From: SZUA-448 sp964602475 | Lineage (GTDB): Bacteria; Bacillota; Clostridia; Lachnospirales; Lachnospiraceae | Direction: 5' to 3' | DNA: 64,000 nt | Assembly (NCBI GenBank): GCA_964602475.1 | Contig: CAZRRN010000004.1 | Span: 26,480-90,479 of the forward strand | Part shown: piece by piece, positions 36,938-45,061 of the stretch | Layout: the number at the start of each line of letters is the position of its first letter | How positions within the stretch are numbered: position 1 is the stretch's first letter | Notes under the pieces: model-generated | Databases searched by the model: none | The model's input: the letters and a program-made list of their open reading frames with translations, nothing else | What the model was told of the DNA's origin: nothing | Translations under genes and position numbers: made by a program

Positions 36938-37273
36938 TTATTTCTTTTCTTCTGTTTCAGGTTTGTTCATCTTCTCAACTTCAACCACTGCAGTTTTCTT
37001 CATTGGAATTCTGCAGTTTTTATTATTACCGAATTCCACGATGATAACCTCATCCATAACATCAATGATGACACCGTAAAATCCGCTGGTCGTCAGTACG
37101 CTGTCTCCGCTCTCGAGTGAAGAAACCAGTGCCTGCTGCTGTTTCTGCTGTTTCTTCTGCGGACGGAAAATCATAAAATAAAATAATGCTCCGAGTAATA
37201 CCACCCATCCAATCAGGTACAGATACGAGCCTGTACCAGTGCTTGTTTCTGTTAATAGTGCAGTGAAATTCAT
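36938..37273 (-). CDS. yajC: Preprotein translocase subunit YajC
   Basis: This is a 111-residue protein: one N-terminal helix (YLIGWVVLLGALFYFMIF), then RPQKKQQKQQQ and the conserved cytoplasmic beta domain (SGDSVLTTSGFYGVI, VIVEFGNN). It is the accessory subunit of SecDF-YajC at the membrane. It has a strong AAGGAGGATATA site and lies downstream of tgt, the usual order. Confidence 0.96.
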   Translation of the reverse strand: MNFTALLTETSTGTGSYLYLIGWVVLLGALFYFMIFRPQKKQQKQQQALVSSLESGDSVLTTSGFYGVIIDVMDEVIIVEFGNNKNCRIPMKKTAVVEVEKMNKPETEEKK

Positions 37274-37291
37274 ATTATATCCTCCTTATAT

Positions 37292-37316
37292 TTAAAACCC
37301 AAGCTTCTTGCTTTGG
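37292..37316 (-). terminator. Weak hairpin between tgt and yajC
   Basis: CCAAGC and GC(T)TTGG (37299-37316) make a short stem with a bulge, followed on the minus strand by GTTTTAAAT. It may reduce rather than stop transcription into yajC. Confidence 0.35.
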
Positions 37317-37320
37317 AGTT

Positions 37321-38475
37321 TCATATTCGTGTGTTATCGGCATCTCCGGCTTCCATACCTGCAAGCTTTGCACGTTTATATTCATGATAACGTTTCTCTT
37401 CAATTGCACTTCGTATCTCAGTCATCATTGTATTATAAAAATACAGGTTATGCAGTACCATAAGACGCATTCCGAGCATTTCTCCGGCTTTCAGAAGATG
37501 ACGTACATATGCTCTGCTGTACGTTCTGCAGACCGGACATCCACAGCCCTCCTCAATCGGACGGTCATCCTTTTCATAACGGGCATTCAGAAGATTGCGT
37601 TTTCCCTGATTGGTATAGGCATGTCCGTGTCGTCCGTTTCTGGTCGGATAAACACAGTCAAAAAAATCCACGCCCCTGTCAACGCCCTCCAGAATATTCG
37701 CCGGTGTTCCGACCCCCATCAGATAAGTTGGTTTATTCTCCGGTAGATATGGTACCGTCTCATCCAGAATCCGGTACATCTCCGAATGTGATTCTCCGAC
37801 TGCCAGTCCACCGACCGCATACCCGTCTAAATCGAATTCACTGATTCTTTTGGCATGCTCAATCCGGATATCTTCAAAGGTTCCGCCCTGATTGATCCCA
37901 AACAACAGCTGATTACGGTTGATCGTACCCTCCAGTTCATTCAGTTGCTTCATCTTTGCCTGACAGCGTTCCAGCCAGCGCGTTGTGCGGTCAACAGAAT
38001 TTACCATATACTCTCTGGTTGCCGGATGCGGGGCACATTCGTCAAATGCCATTGCGATCGTCGATGCAAGATTTGACTGAATCTGCATGCTTTCTTCCGG
38101 ACCCATAAAAATCAGTCTTCCGTCAACATGGGAATGAAACGTAACACCTTCTTCTTTGATTTTGCGCAGTCCGGCAAGAGAAAATACCTGAAAGCCTCCG
38201 GAGTCTGTCAGAATCGGTCTGTCCCATACCATGAACTTATGCAGACCTCCAAGAGCCTTCACCACTTCATCCCCTGGACGCACATGCAGATGATATGTGT
38301 TCGACAGCTCGACCTGCGTACCGATCATTTTAAGATCTTCGGTGGATACTGCCCCCTTAATTGCTCCTACCGTTCCGACATTCATAAATACAGGAGTCTG
38401 TATGGTTCCATGAACAGTGCGGAATTCCGCCCTTTTTGCTCTTCCGTCCTTTTGAATAATCCGATAATCTGCCAT
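37321..38475 (-). CDS. tgt: tRNA-guanine transglycosylase
   Basis: This is a 384-residue enzyme that inserts preQ1 at position 34 of GUN-anticodon tRNAs. The catalytic Asp region DSGGFQVFSL, GGLAVGESHSEM and the second catalytic segment DCVYPTRNGRHGH are present. So is the zinc site Cys-x-Cys-x2-Cys...His (GCGCPVC to VLHNLYF). The ATG at 38475 was chosen for its GGAGAGTCAAG site; the upstream in-frame start adds eight residues. The promoter is 38558-38586. Confidence 0.97.
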   Translation of the reverse strand: MADYRIIQKDGRAKRAEFRTVHGTIQTPVFMNVGTVGAIKGAVSTEDLKMIGTQVELSNTYHLHVRPGDEVVKALGGLHKFMVWDRPILTDSGGFQVFSLAGLRKIKEEGVTFHSHVDGRLIFMGPEESMQIQSNLASTIAMAFDECAPHPATREYMVNSVDRTTRWLERCQAKMKQLNELEGTINRNQLLFGINQGGTFEDIRIEHAKRISEFDLDGYAVGGLAVGESHSEMYRILDETVPYLPENKPTYLMGVGTPANILEGVDRGVDFFDCVYPTRNGRHGHAYTNQGKRNLLNARYEKDDRPIEEGCGCPVCRTYSRAYVRHLLKAGEMLGMRLMVLHNLYFYNTMMTEIRSAIEEKRYHEYKRAKLAGMEAGDADNTRI

Positions 38476-38557
38476 CTTGACTCTCCGTATGCTGCGCAAT
38501 CGTTCCGGTTACTGTTCTGTTCTTCTTATATCATCAAGAATAAACACCGTGATATTC

Positions 38558-38586
38558 AGTATACATAGAATGATGCTTTATTTCAA
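38558..38586 (-). promoter_or_regulatory. Predicted sigma-A promoter for tgt-yajC
   Basis: Minus-strand TTGAAA (38581-38586) and TATACT (38558-38563) are spaced by 17 bases. Confidence 0.72.
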
Positions 38587-38628
38587 CTAAAATTTATCTA
38601 AAGTTCTTGAGTAAATTACAGTTTTTTC

Positions 38629-38657
38629 TTGTAGATTGACATGTTCGGTGTTATACT
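38629..38657 (+). promoter_or_regulatory. Predicted sigma-A promoter for the CDF transporter
   Basis: TTGTAG (38629-38634) and TATACT (38652-38657) are spaced by 17 bases. The divergent tgt promoter lies about 45 bases away. Confidence 0.6.
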
Positions 38658-38728
38658 GTGTGAATTAACAGAACTCCGTCCATTGCTTTTGTATTGTACG
38701 GGTTTCTGTTTATTTTGGAGGAAAATCT

Positions 38729-39901
38729 ATGGTTACATTATTATCAAAACTGTTGATTCACAATTTCAACGATTATAAGAATTCTGCAGTACGCCGTTCC
38801 TACGGTGTCCTCTGCGGAGCAGTTGGCATCTTCTTAAATCTGGTTCTTTTTTTCGGGAAATTCATTGTCGGCCAGCTAAGCGGCTCGATTGCCATTGTCG
38901 CTGATGCTTTCAACAACTTATCTGATGCAGGCTCTTCCATTATATCATTGATTGGGTTTCGCTTATCCGGTCAGCAGGCTGATCCGGAGCATCCGTTCGG
39001 ACATGGGAGAATGGAATACATCTCCGGTCTCATGGTATCTATTGCGATTCTTATCATGGGCTTTGAACTTGGGAAAACATCCATTGAAAAAATTTTCCAG
39101 CCGGAATCTGTAGAATTCAGCCCGGTTTCCGTAATCATTCTGGCTGCTGCAATCCTGGTTAAATTCTATATGATGTTTTATAATTTCCGTATTGCCAAAA
39201 AAATTGATTCCGTTGCTATGAAGGCAACTGCAAAAGACAGCCTGAGTGATGTCCTCGCAACCTCAGTGGTTCTGATAACCACTCTGCTCAGTGCAGTTAC
39301 GGATTTGTCCATCGACGGTTATTGCGGAATTATCGTAACCTGCTTTATCCTTTACTCCGGTTTCAGCGCATTAAAAGACACAATCGGACCATTACTTGGA
39401 GAACCTCCTACACCGGAATTCGTCAAAGAAATTGAGTCCATTGTATTATCGCATACCGAAATCACCGGAGTTCATGATCTTCTTGTACATAATTACGGTC
39501 CCGGACGGCTTTTTATTTCCCTTCATGCAGAGGTTCCTGCAGACGGCGATCTCGTACTGATCCACGATACCGTTGACAATGTAGAACACGATCTTGCTTC
39601 CTACACCGGCGGAATTGCGGTCATCCACATGGATCCGGTTGTTACCAACGATGAACGTATTAATTCAATCAAAGAAAAAATCCGCTCAATTGCGCGGGAG
39701 ATTGATACGTCCATTACTTTACATGATTTTCGTATTGTTGACGGTCCAACGCACACTAACGTAATCTTTGATGTTGTTGTTCCTTATAAATTTCACCTGT
39801 CGGACGAGGAAGTAAAGCGTGAACTGAGCGAACGTATTCAACAGCTTGATAACCGGTTCTTCGCGGTCATTGATGTTGACAAGAATTATACCGGCCGCTG
39901 A
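38729..39901 (+). CDS. Cation diffusion facilitator family metal exporter
   Basis: This is a 390-residue protein. Six membrane helices carry the two metal motifs ADAFNNLSDAGSS and TAKDSLSDV, i.e. two D-x3-D pairs. The HPFGHGRMEY segment sits between helices II and III. The C-terminal ferredoxin-like domain is longer than usual and appears to have two parts, with an extra DFRIVDGPTHTNVIFD segment. DxxxD in both sites would fit Mn2+ or Fe2+ more than Zn2+, but this is inference. It has its own GGAGGAAAATCT site and promoter. Confidence 0.93.
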   Translation: MVTLLSKLLIHNFNDYKNSAVRRSYGVLCGAVGIFLNLVLFFGKFIVGQLSGSIAIVADAFNNLSDAGSSIISLIGFRLSGQQADPEHPFGHGRMEYISGLMVSIAILIMGFELGKTSIEKIFQPESVEFSPVSVIILAAAILVKFYMMFYNFRIAKKIDSVAMKATAKDSLSDVLATSVVLITTLLSAVTDLSIDGYCGIIVTCFILYSGFSALKDTIGPLLGEPPTPEFVKEIESIVLSHTEITGVHDLLVHNYGPGRLFISLHAEVPADGDLVLIHDTVDNVEHDLASYTGGIAVIHMDPVVTNDERINSIKEKIRSIAREIDTSITLHDFRIVDGPTHTNVIFDVVVPYKFHLSDEEVKRELSERIQQLDNRFFAVIDVDKNYTGR

Positions 39902-39940
39902 AGTTGCCTCCGATATACAGACATAATGAATTCTCTAAAT

Positions 39941-39968
39941 AATTACTTCCGGATAATTACTTCCGGAT
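39941..39968 (+). repeat. 14-bp tandem duplication upstream of tRNA-Trp
   Basis: AATTACTTCCGGAT occurs twice in direct tandem, ending about 10 bases before the -35 of the tRNA promoter. It is probably a simple duplication. Confidence 0.6.
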
Positions 39969-39977
39969 AAAAATGTG

Positions 39978-40006
39978 TTGACAATTGATACAATTTATTG
40001 TAACAT
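39978..40006 (+). promoter_or_regulatory. Promoter of tRNA-Trp
   Basis: TTGACA (39978-39983) and TAACAT (40001-40006) are spaced by 17 bases, about 30 bases before the mature tRNA. Confidence 0.75.
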
Positions 40007-40035
40007 AACAAGGTGGCTGTTAGTCAACCACATAC

Positions 40036-40106
40036 AGGGGATTGGTCAAATGGTATGACAGAGGTCTCCAAAACCTTTAGCGGGAGTTCGATTCTCTCAT
40101 CCCCTG
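40036..40106 (+). tRNA. tRNA-Trp (anticodon CCA)
   Basis: This is a 71-base cloverleaf. The 7-bp acceptor stem pairs AGGGGAT with ATCCCCT, with discriminator G. The D stem is GTCA/TGAC, the anticodon stem GAGGT/ACCTT with loop CTCCAAA (CCA at 40068-40070), and the T arm GGGAG-TTCGATT-CTCTC. The 3' CCA is not encoded. It is a single tRNA with its own promoter and terminator. Confidence 0.97.
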
Positions 40107-40111
40107 TACAA

Positions 40112-40153
40112 AAGGACTGAAATCAATTATCTGATTTCAGTCCTTCTTTTTTC
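40112..40153 (+). terminator. Terminator of tRNA-Trp
   Basis: A 14-bp stem (40112-40125 with 40132-40145) and 6-base loop are followed by CTTTTTT. Confidence 0.92.
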
Positions 40154-40245
40154 ATCTTTTTCGTTCAACTGGAAATGCCAAATGATACTCTCAGATATAT
40201 TATCCGGTTACCCGTTCATTTTCGGGTCTGGCTTTCTTTTCGCCA

Positions 40246-41991
40246 TTACAATTTGAATTGATTTACGATTCCGGACAAATGCTCTGATTCCTTTGCATTC
40301 TGCTCAATCATCGTTGAGATATCCGCTGTCAGTTCAACAGTGCGCGATGTCTTCTCTGCAATATCCGATACTCCGGTTGCCGCTTCACCGATGGTTGCAT
40401 TAATGCCACTGATTGCTGTCGATATTTCATCCACAGATGCCTTCAGTGCTTCTGCAGATGCACTGATAGAATTCATACTCTCCTCAACCGATGCCGCATC
40501 TTCGTTATACCGATCACCGACTTTGATGAAGTCGCCATAATCTTTCGTTACTGTATTCTCCAGAAATTCCAGCGTCTGCATCAAACATGCCGTCATATTT
40601 GCTACTGCACTCTGTACTTCTGCAACAATTTGCGTAATGCTGTTTACTGTCGAGGTTGACTGAGATGCCAGATTGCCGATTTCTCCTGCAACAACCGCAA
40701 ATCCACGTCCCATCTCTCCTGCTCTTGCTGCTTCGATGGACGCATTCAGAGAGAGAAGACTGGTCTGTGATGCAATTGCCATAATTGCATCCGTCAGATT
40801 CTGAATCTTTTCAACTGATTTAGATTGTTCAATCGCAACTTCTGTCTTCTCCTTCACTGCCTGATACATTTTCAGAGTTTTTTCATTTGCATTCAGAGAT
40901 GCCTTTTTCAATGCTTCTGCACGACCTTTAATATCCTTTGCCATATTACCGCCGTCATTTGACAGTTTATTGATTTCTCCTGTATTCTTCTCAATATAAG
41001 CAATACTTCCGTCAATACTGTCTGTGGTTGCCGCAGTCTCCTGCATGCTTGCCGCAAGCTCTTCCGAGGTTGCAGAATTATCGCTTGAATTCTCATTCAT
41101 CTGCTGTGTGGCACTGTTCAGCAGATCGGCACTTTTACTAATTGCTTCAGACGCAACCGCAATACTTGAAACCACCGTAGAAAGCTTACTTCTCATCTCA
41201 AGCATTGCTCTTGCAATCAGTCCCGCTTCATCACCACGCTTCGACAGGCTCACACAGTCAGCATTCTCCGTAAGATCCAGATCTGATACCTGTTCTGCAA
41301 CCTTCTTAAGCCGTTTCAGCGGTTTCGCAATCAATACCGCAACAAGGAAGCATCCGATACAGGATATAATAATTATGCCGATTCCCGAAACTGCAATTCT
41401 TAAATATAGCTGATTTAGTTCATCCTCTACCTGCGACTTGTCGAGAGTAACAACAAGAATAGAATGATCCGCTGCCGAAATATAGTACCCTGCAATTTTC
41501 ATTGTTCCTTTGAAATCATATTCAATCACAGCAGGTTCTGCATAAATTCCACGTCCGATTTCTTCCACAAGCTTTGTCACCACTGCATTCTCAACTTTAT
41601 TCCCAATCTTTGACGCAGTCGGATGATATTTCATAATACCGGTGCTGTCAACTAAATATGCATAGCTGGTATCATATCCGCTGATGGAAACATCCTTCAG
41701 AATGTTTTCATACATATCGGCAGGCATCTGACCGTTATCCTTCACCTCCATCTCAATCATCGTTCCATATGCAATTGCAAGATTATATACATTATTTCTT
41801 ACAGCATTTACAATCATTTTCTTGGACATGGGAATCGAAGTACACGAAGCAAGAATAATTGCAACAATTGCTATCGTAACACCCACCAGCATGATTCTTC
41901 CGACCATTCCAAACTTCACATCATGGCGCTTAATACTTTTCAAGTCTTCCTGTATATCCGCTTTTACAATTTCCTTTTGTTCTTTTTTCAT
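40246..41991 (-). CDS. Methyl-accepting chemotaxis protein
   Basis: This is a 581-residue receptor. It has a cytoplasmic N-terminal stub, a helix at about 33-53, and a periplasmic-side sensor of about 160 residues of the single-Cache type (SYAYLVDSTGIMKYHP is typical). A second helix, HAMP and a long coiled-coil signalling domain follow. The hairpin tip EAARAGEMGRGFAVVA binds CheA/CheW. No C-terminal pentapeptide is seen. GGAGAAAACA precedes the ATG. A sigma-D-like promoter is present upstream (42035-42061). It implies that the organism is motile or uses chemotaxis-like signalling. The ligand is unknown; Cache domains commonly bind small acids. Confidence 0.96.
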   Translation of the reverse strand: MKKEQKEIVKADIQEDLKSIKRHDVKFGMVGRIMLVGVTIAIVAIILASCTSIPMSKKMIVNAVRNNVYNLAIAYGTMIEMEVKDNGQMPADMYENILKDVSISGYDTSYAYLVDSTGIMKYHPTASKIGNKVENAVVTKLVEEIGRGIYAEPAVIEYDFKGTMKIAGYYISAADHSILVVTLDKSQVEDELNQLYLRIAVSGIGIIIISCIGCFLVAVLIAKPLKRLKKVAEQVSDLDLTENADCVSLSKRGDEAGLIARAMLEMRSKLSTVVSSIAVASEAISKSADLLNSATQQMNENSSDNSATSEELAASMQETAATTDSIDGSIAYIEKNTGEINKLSNDGGNMAKDIKGRAEALKKASLNANEKTLKMYQAVKEKTEVAIEQSKSVEKIQNLTDAIMAIASQTSLLSLNASIEAARAGEMGRGFAVVAGEIGNLASQSTSTVNSITQIVAEVQSAVANMTACLMQTLEFLENTVTKDYGDFIKVGDRYNEDAASVEESMNSISASAEALKASVDEISTAISGINATIGEAATGVSDIAEKTSRTVELTADISTMIEQNAKESEHLSGIVNQFKL

Positions 41992-42034
41992 TGTTTTCTC
42001 CTATCCGTAATTTCTCTTGTTCCATTCATAATAT

Positions 42035-42061
42035 ATATCGGTATTAATCGTTAAGTTATTA
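42035..42061 (-). promoter_or_regulatory. Candidate sigma-D (FliA-type) promoter for the chemoreceptor gene
   Basis: On the minus strand TAAT, 15 bases, ACCGATAT closely resembles the sigma-D consensus TAAA-N15-GCCGATAT, about 45 bases ahead of the ATG. The spacer is exact, with one mismatch in each box. Chemoreceptor genes are classic members of this regulon. Confidence 0.55.
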
Positions 42062-42250
42062 TAGCACTAAATGATGATATTTTCAATATCGTGAACATTT
42101 TTAAATGAATTTTCTCTTTTTGTCATTTGTCAGACATATTCCATAAGTGATGTTGATTATTTTTACAATAATCAATACGATTACATCTTTCTTATTTTCT
42201 TTACGTTTTTCTAACTTTAGTCCCACCCGATAACTCCTCCGGTAAAAAAT
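42062..42250. other. Divergent intergenic region (no gene seen)
   Basis: The 378 bases between the chemoreceptor and FliM-N-motif genes hold a sigma-D-like promoter on one side and a sigma-A-like promoter on the other. The middle part given here is AT-rich, with no ORF, tRNA or clear hairpin. Confidence 0.6.
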
Positions 42251-42280
42251 TTGACTATCTGTAATATAGTGTGTTATACT
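42251..42280 (+). promoter_or_regulatory. Predicted sigma-A promoter for the FliM-N-motif gene
   Basis: TTGACT (42251-42256) and TATACT (42275-42280) are spaced by 18 bases, with a leader of about 80 bases. Confidence 0.6.
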
Positions 42281-42369
42281 ATTATTAATATGAATGCATT
42301 ATTTCCTTTGTTCATTAATTGGATGAGGGTGTCAGTGGATTTATCTATATATGAAAGGACGGTATCTAT

Positions 42370-42948
42370 ATGGAACAGAACAGGGTATTATTATCGCAGG
42401 CTGAAATCGACACACTTCTTAGTTTTCTTCTTGATAATAAATCAAACGTTTACAGCGATGTCATGGATCAAAGCAGTATCGACAAGCTTATTTCCATTTT
42501 ACAGTCCAGAGAATCGTTTCGTTTCCGCTTTGACAGCATGCTTCCTGCCGGAGCCCGCAAAGGGAATTACACCAGTCTGGTACTTGACGATAACGAGAAC
42601 ATTGGCGATCGTGCAAAAGAATGCCGGCTTGATTTTGAAATCAAAGACAACAACTTTATAAGTGTTTTTTGCATTAACCAGACCAGCGGACACCGTTTTG
42701 TCATTTCCCCCTCCTGTATTGAACAATTGCGCTATTTTTCTGACAAATCTTCTCAATGGGGATTCTGTATTCCTCCGATCATTTTCGATACAATTGCATC
42801 TATGCTCGGTGTTACCTATACCAGAGTCACCTACGAGGCAATTTGTGAACGTTTTTCCACCATTTGTTTCGGCAGTTCGTCCGCAGCAATTTCACCGATA
42901 TATCTTCCATCTGATGCATCCCTGATAGAGAATCTTGTAATCGTTTAA
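42370..42948 (+). CDS. Unknown protein with FliM-like CheY-P-binding N-terminal motif
   Basis: This is a 192-residue soluble protein. Residues 8-17 read LSQAEIDTLL, nearly identical to the N-terminal peptide of FliM/FliY (LSQAEIDALL in E. coli FliM), which binds phosphorylated CheY at the flagellar motor. The rest does not show the FliM middle domain or a SpoA/FliN domain. It is an alpha/beta region with conserved-looking FRFRFDSML and GFCIPP segments that I do not recognise. It is transcribed away from a chemoreceptor gene. A role as a CheY-P-docking adaptor, phosphatase or c-di-GMP-type effector is possible. The ribosome binding site is GAAAGGA, spaced somewhat far. Confidence 0.72.
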   Translation: MEQNRVLLSQAEIDTLLSFLLDNKSNVYSDVMDQSSIDKLISILQSRESFRFRFDSMLPAGARKGNYTSLVLDDNENIGDRAKECRLDFEIKDNNFISVFCINQTSGHRFVISPSCIEQLRYFSDKSSQWGFCIPPIIFDTIASMLGVTYTRVTYEAICERFSTICFGSSSAAISPIYLPSDASLIENLVIV

Positions 42949-42966
42949 CGACCTCTTCAGTAGAGA

Positions 42967-43002
42967 AAAGACCGTTGTTTACCATAAACAGCGGTCTTTT
43001 TT
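42967..43002. terminator. Terminator, probably bidirectional
   Basis: AAAGACCG and CGGTCTTT (42967-42974 with 42992-42999) plus an inner TGTTTA/TAAACA stem, followed by T-runs on both strands. It serves the FliM-N-motif gene and the convergent esterase gene. Confidence 0.88.
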
Positions 43003-43100
43003 AGTATCGTATTGTCGGATTTTAATAAAAAATGCACTTATGTACTTTTTGATATGATAATCATCCAGGATAAATTCATCGGTATGTGAACCGGAGCGTT

Positions 43101-44990
43101 TCAATTATCTGTAAGACTGTAATAGAACGGAACCGCGGGAAGCCCTTCCTTGTTATATAAATTAATCCCATAGGGATTATCATTCCATGCATACCGTACT
43201 GCTTCTGCTTTTCCTTCGGGAAGCTCCGTAAGGCAAACCATATCTTTTTCAATCTCTGCCAACACCTGATGCCATGAAGCTTCTTTCGTTCTGACTTCAA
43301 ACCATGGAATCGGCTTGTCTGCATCTTTTTTGACCAATCCGGAACCAAGCTCGTCAAAGCTCAGATGAATTGTCCGGTTCTGTACTTCTGCAGAGTGAAT
43401 TACCGGTCCGCTGTTTACTACCTGATCCCCGTAATATAGCTTCTCGGCACATAAAGCAAGCCTCTCACCGATAGATTTTTTATCAAGCGGATGAAGGTCG
43501 TTAAACTCACCGACATCAATCGCAACTGCCATCGCCGTATTTGGCACATTTAAAGTATTTCTCTGGTCTTCTCTGACCACTGCCCAGCTGCTTCCGTGCG
43601 TTATCTCGCTTCCGGTTCCTGAAAAGTTCGGAAGCTGAACATAAATAAATGGCAGCTTCTCATCATGAAACAACTTCCGCCAGTCTGCAATCAATCTGCG
43701 GAACAGGACGTCATATGGTCTTTGAGCTCCGGTATTTGATTCGCCCTGATAAAATGCAATTCCCGCAATCCGGTAATCACGCAGCGGATAAATCATCCCG
43801 TTGTAAAGTGCCGCCGGCTTATATTGAAAGAAGGTTTCGTCCCGCCGCCTGCTCATTGTTGCACCGATACGGTATTTCCAAATACCATTCAGTCCGATTA
43901 CCTGATCTTTGAGTCTTAAGCTGTACTCTTTATCCTTAATAAAGCCCCACGGATTTCCGGTTGATATGACACGAACCGTAACTGTATTAAGCCCTGTATG
44001 CAGCACTGCTGCAGGTACCGGATAACGTCTGGGCGGATAACAGTATTCCGTTCGTCCGACAAATACTCCGTTGACATACGTCTGATCCGCATCCACCAGG
44101 GTACCAAGTACCAGCAGACCGTCACTTATCTGTTTTTCTGTCAGTTCAAACTGTCTGTTAACCCAGACACTTCCATGCCACCCCTGAAATACTCCTTCCG
44201 TATGAATTGCCGGCAGTTCGGTTGTATTCCGTTCCTCTGTCCATGCACGTTTCATCCATTGCTCTTTCAGACCCTCGTCCTTCTCGTCCAGAGCAGCATA
44301 CCATTCACTGATTAATTTACGGTCTTCTTCCAGAACCGATTTAACATAATTTTTATCCCGGTTCTGATTCAGTATTTTCTCGTAGCCTCCAGCCTCTTCC
44401 AGAGATTCTTCACTCATATAGGACTCTACAGTTATTCCTCCGATTGCAGTCTGAACAAGACCAATCGGAATCCCATGCTTCTTATACAGAGCCCTTGCCA
44501 TAAAAAAGCCGGCTGCGCTGAACTGGTTAACTGTCTCCTGTGACAGTCCCTTCCACCTGCCTTCATGAAGTGTCTGAATCTGCTCACCGAAACAATACTG
44601 GAGAGGAACTTCAAACGAACGGATTGCCGGCTCTATAGCTGTCCGAACTTCATCCTCAAACCTTACTCTCACTCTTGCAACGGGAAGCTGCATATTCGAC
44701 TGACCGCTAAGCAACCATACATCCCCGACATAGATATCCTTGAGTAAAAGCTTATTTGGACTTTCTTCCGTTCCTGTTTCATCCGAAAAGAGTATCATTT
44801 CATAAGGGCCACCCGGCTTCAGCTCGTTAAAAGTAATACAAAAGCTTCCGTCATTTCCTGCTGCTGTCTCGTAGACTCTGCTTTCAAACTCAACTTTTAT
44901 AATTGAACCTGGAACCGCTTCTCCGTTCATTCGTGTTCTGCTGCCCCTTTGAAGAACCATCCCATCAGAAAATAAACTTGATAATCTCAT
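43101..44990 (-). CDS. Sialate O-acetylesterase-like carbohydrate esterase
   Basis: This is a 629-residue protein of the SGNH-type sialate O-acetylesterase family. The block I nucleophile is in LLSGQSNMQLP near residue 93, the GGITVESYMSEE and AFYQGESNT segments are typical, and the Asp-x-x-His-type site is FNDLHPLDKK. A jelly-roll-like insertion lies in the middle (about 255-380). No signal peptide is visible, so it probably acts inside the cell on imported acetylated sugars. It removes O-acetyl groups from sialic acids or from hemicellulose oligosaccharides. Such genes fit a gut lifestyle. Confidence 0.9.
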   Translation of the reverse strand: MRLSSLFSDGMVLQRGSRTRMNGEAVPGSIIKVEFESRVYETAAGNDGSFCITFNELKPGGPYEMILFSDETGTEESPNKLLLKDIYVGDVWLLSGQSNMQLPVARVRVRFEDEVRTAIEPAIRSFEVPLQYCFGEQIQTLHEGRWKGLSQETVNQFSAAGFFMARALYKKHGIPIGLVQTAIGGITVESYMSEESLEEAGGYEKILNQNRDKNYVKSVLEEDRKLISEWYAALDEKDEGLKEQWMKRAWTEERNTTELPAIHTEGVFQGWHGSVWVNRQFELTEKQISDGLLVLGTLVDADQTYVNGVFVGRTEYCYPPRRYPVPAAVLHTGLNTVTVRVISTGNPWGFIKDKEYSLRLKDQVIGLNGIWKYRIGATMSRRRDETFFQYKPAALYNGMIYPLRDYRIAGIAFYQGESNTGAQRPYDVLFRRLIADWRKLFHDEKLPFIYVQLPNFSGTGSEITHGSSWAVVREDQRNTLNVPNTAMAVAIDVGEFNDLHPLDKKSIGERLALCAEKLYYGDQVVNSGPVIHSAEVQNRTIHLSFDELGSGLVKKDADKPIPWFEVRTKEASWHQVLAEIEKDMVCLTELPEGKAEAVRYAWNDNPYGINLYNKEGLPAVPFYYSLTDN

Positions 44991-45027
44991 CTTATCTTAC
45001 GCTTCCTGGCTTTTTATTTTGAGCATT

Positions 45028-45050
45028 GTTTGTTTCGCCCACAAACAAAC
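45028..45050. repeat. Inverted repeat between the esterase and zinc-ribbon genes
   Basis: GTTTGTTT and AAACAAAC (45028-45035 with 45043-45050) with a 7-base loop. No T-run follows on either strand, so it is a dyad of unknown role, perhaps an operator for the esterase gene that begins about 40 bases away. Confidence 0.45.
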
Positions 45051-45061
45051 TGCTTTGTCTC

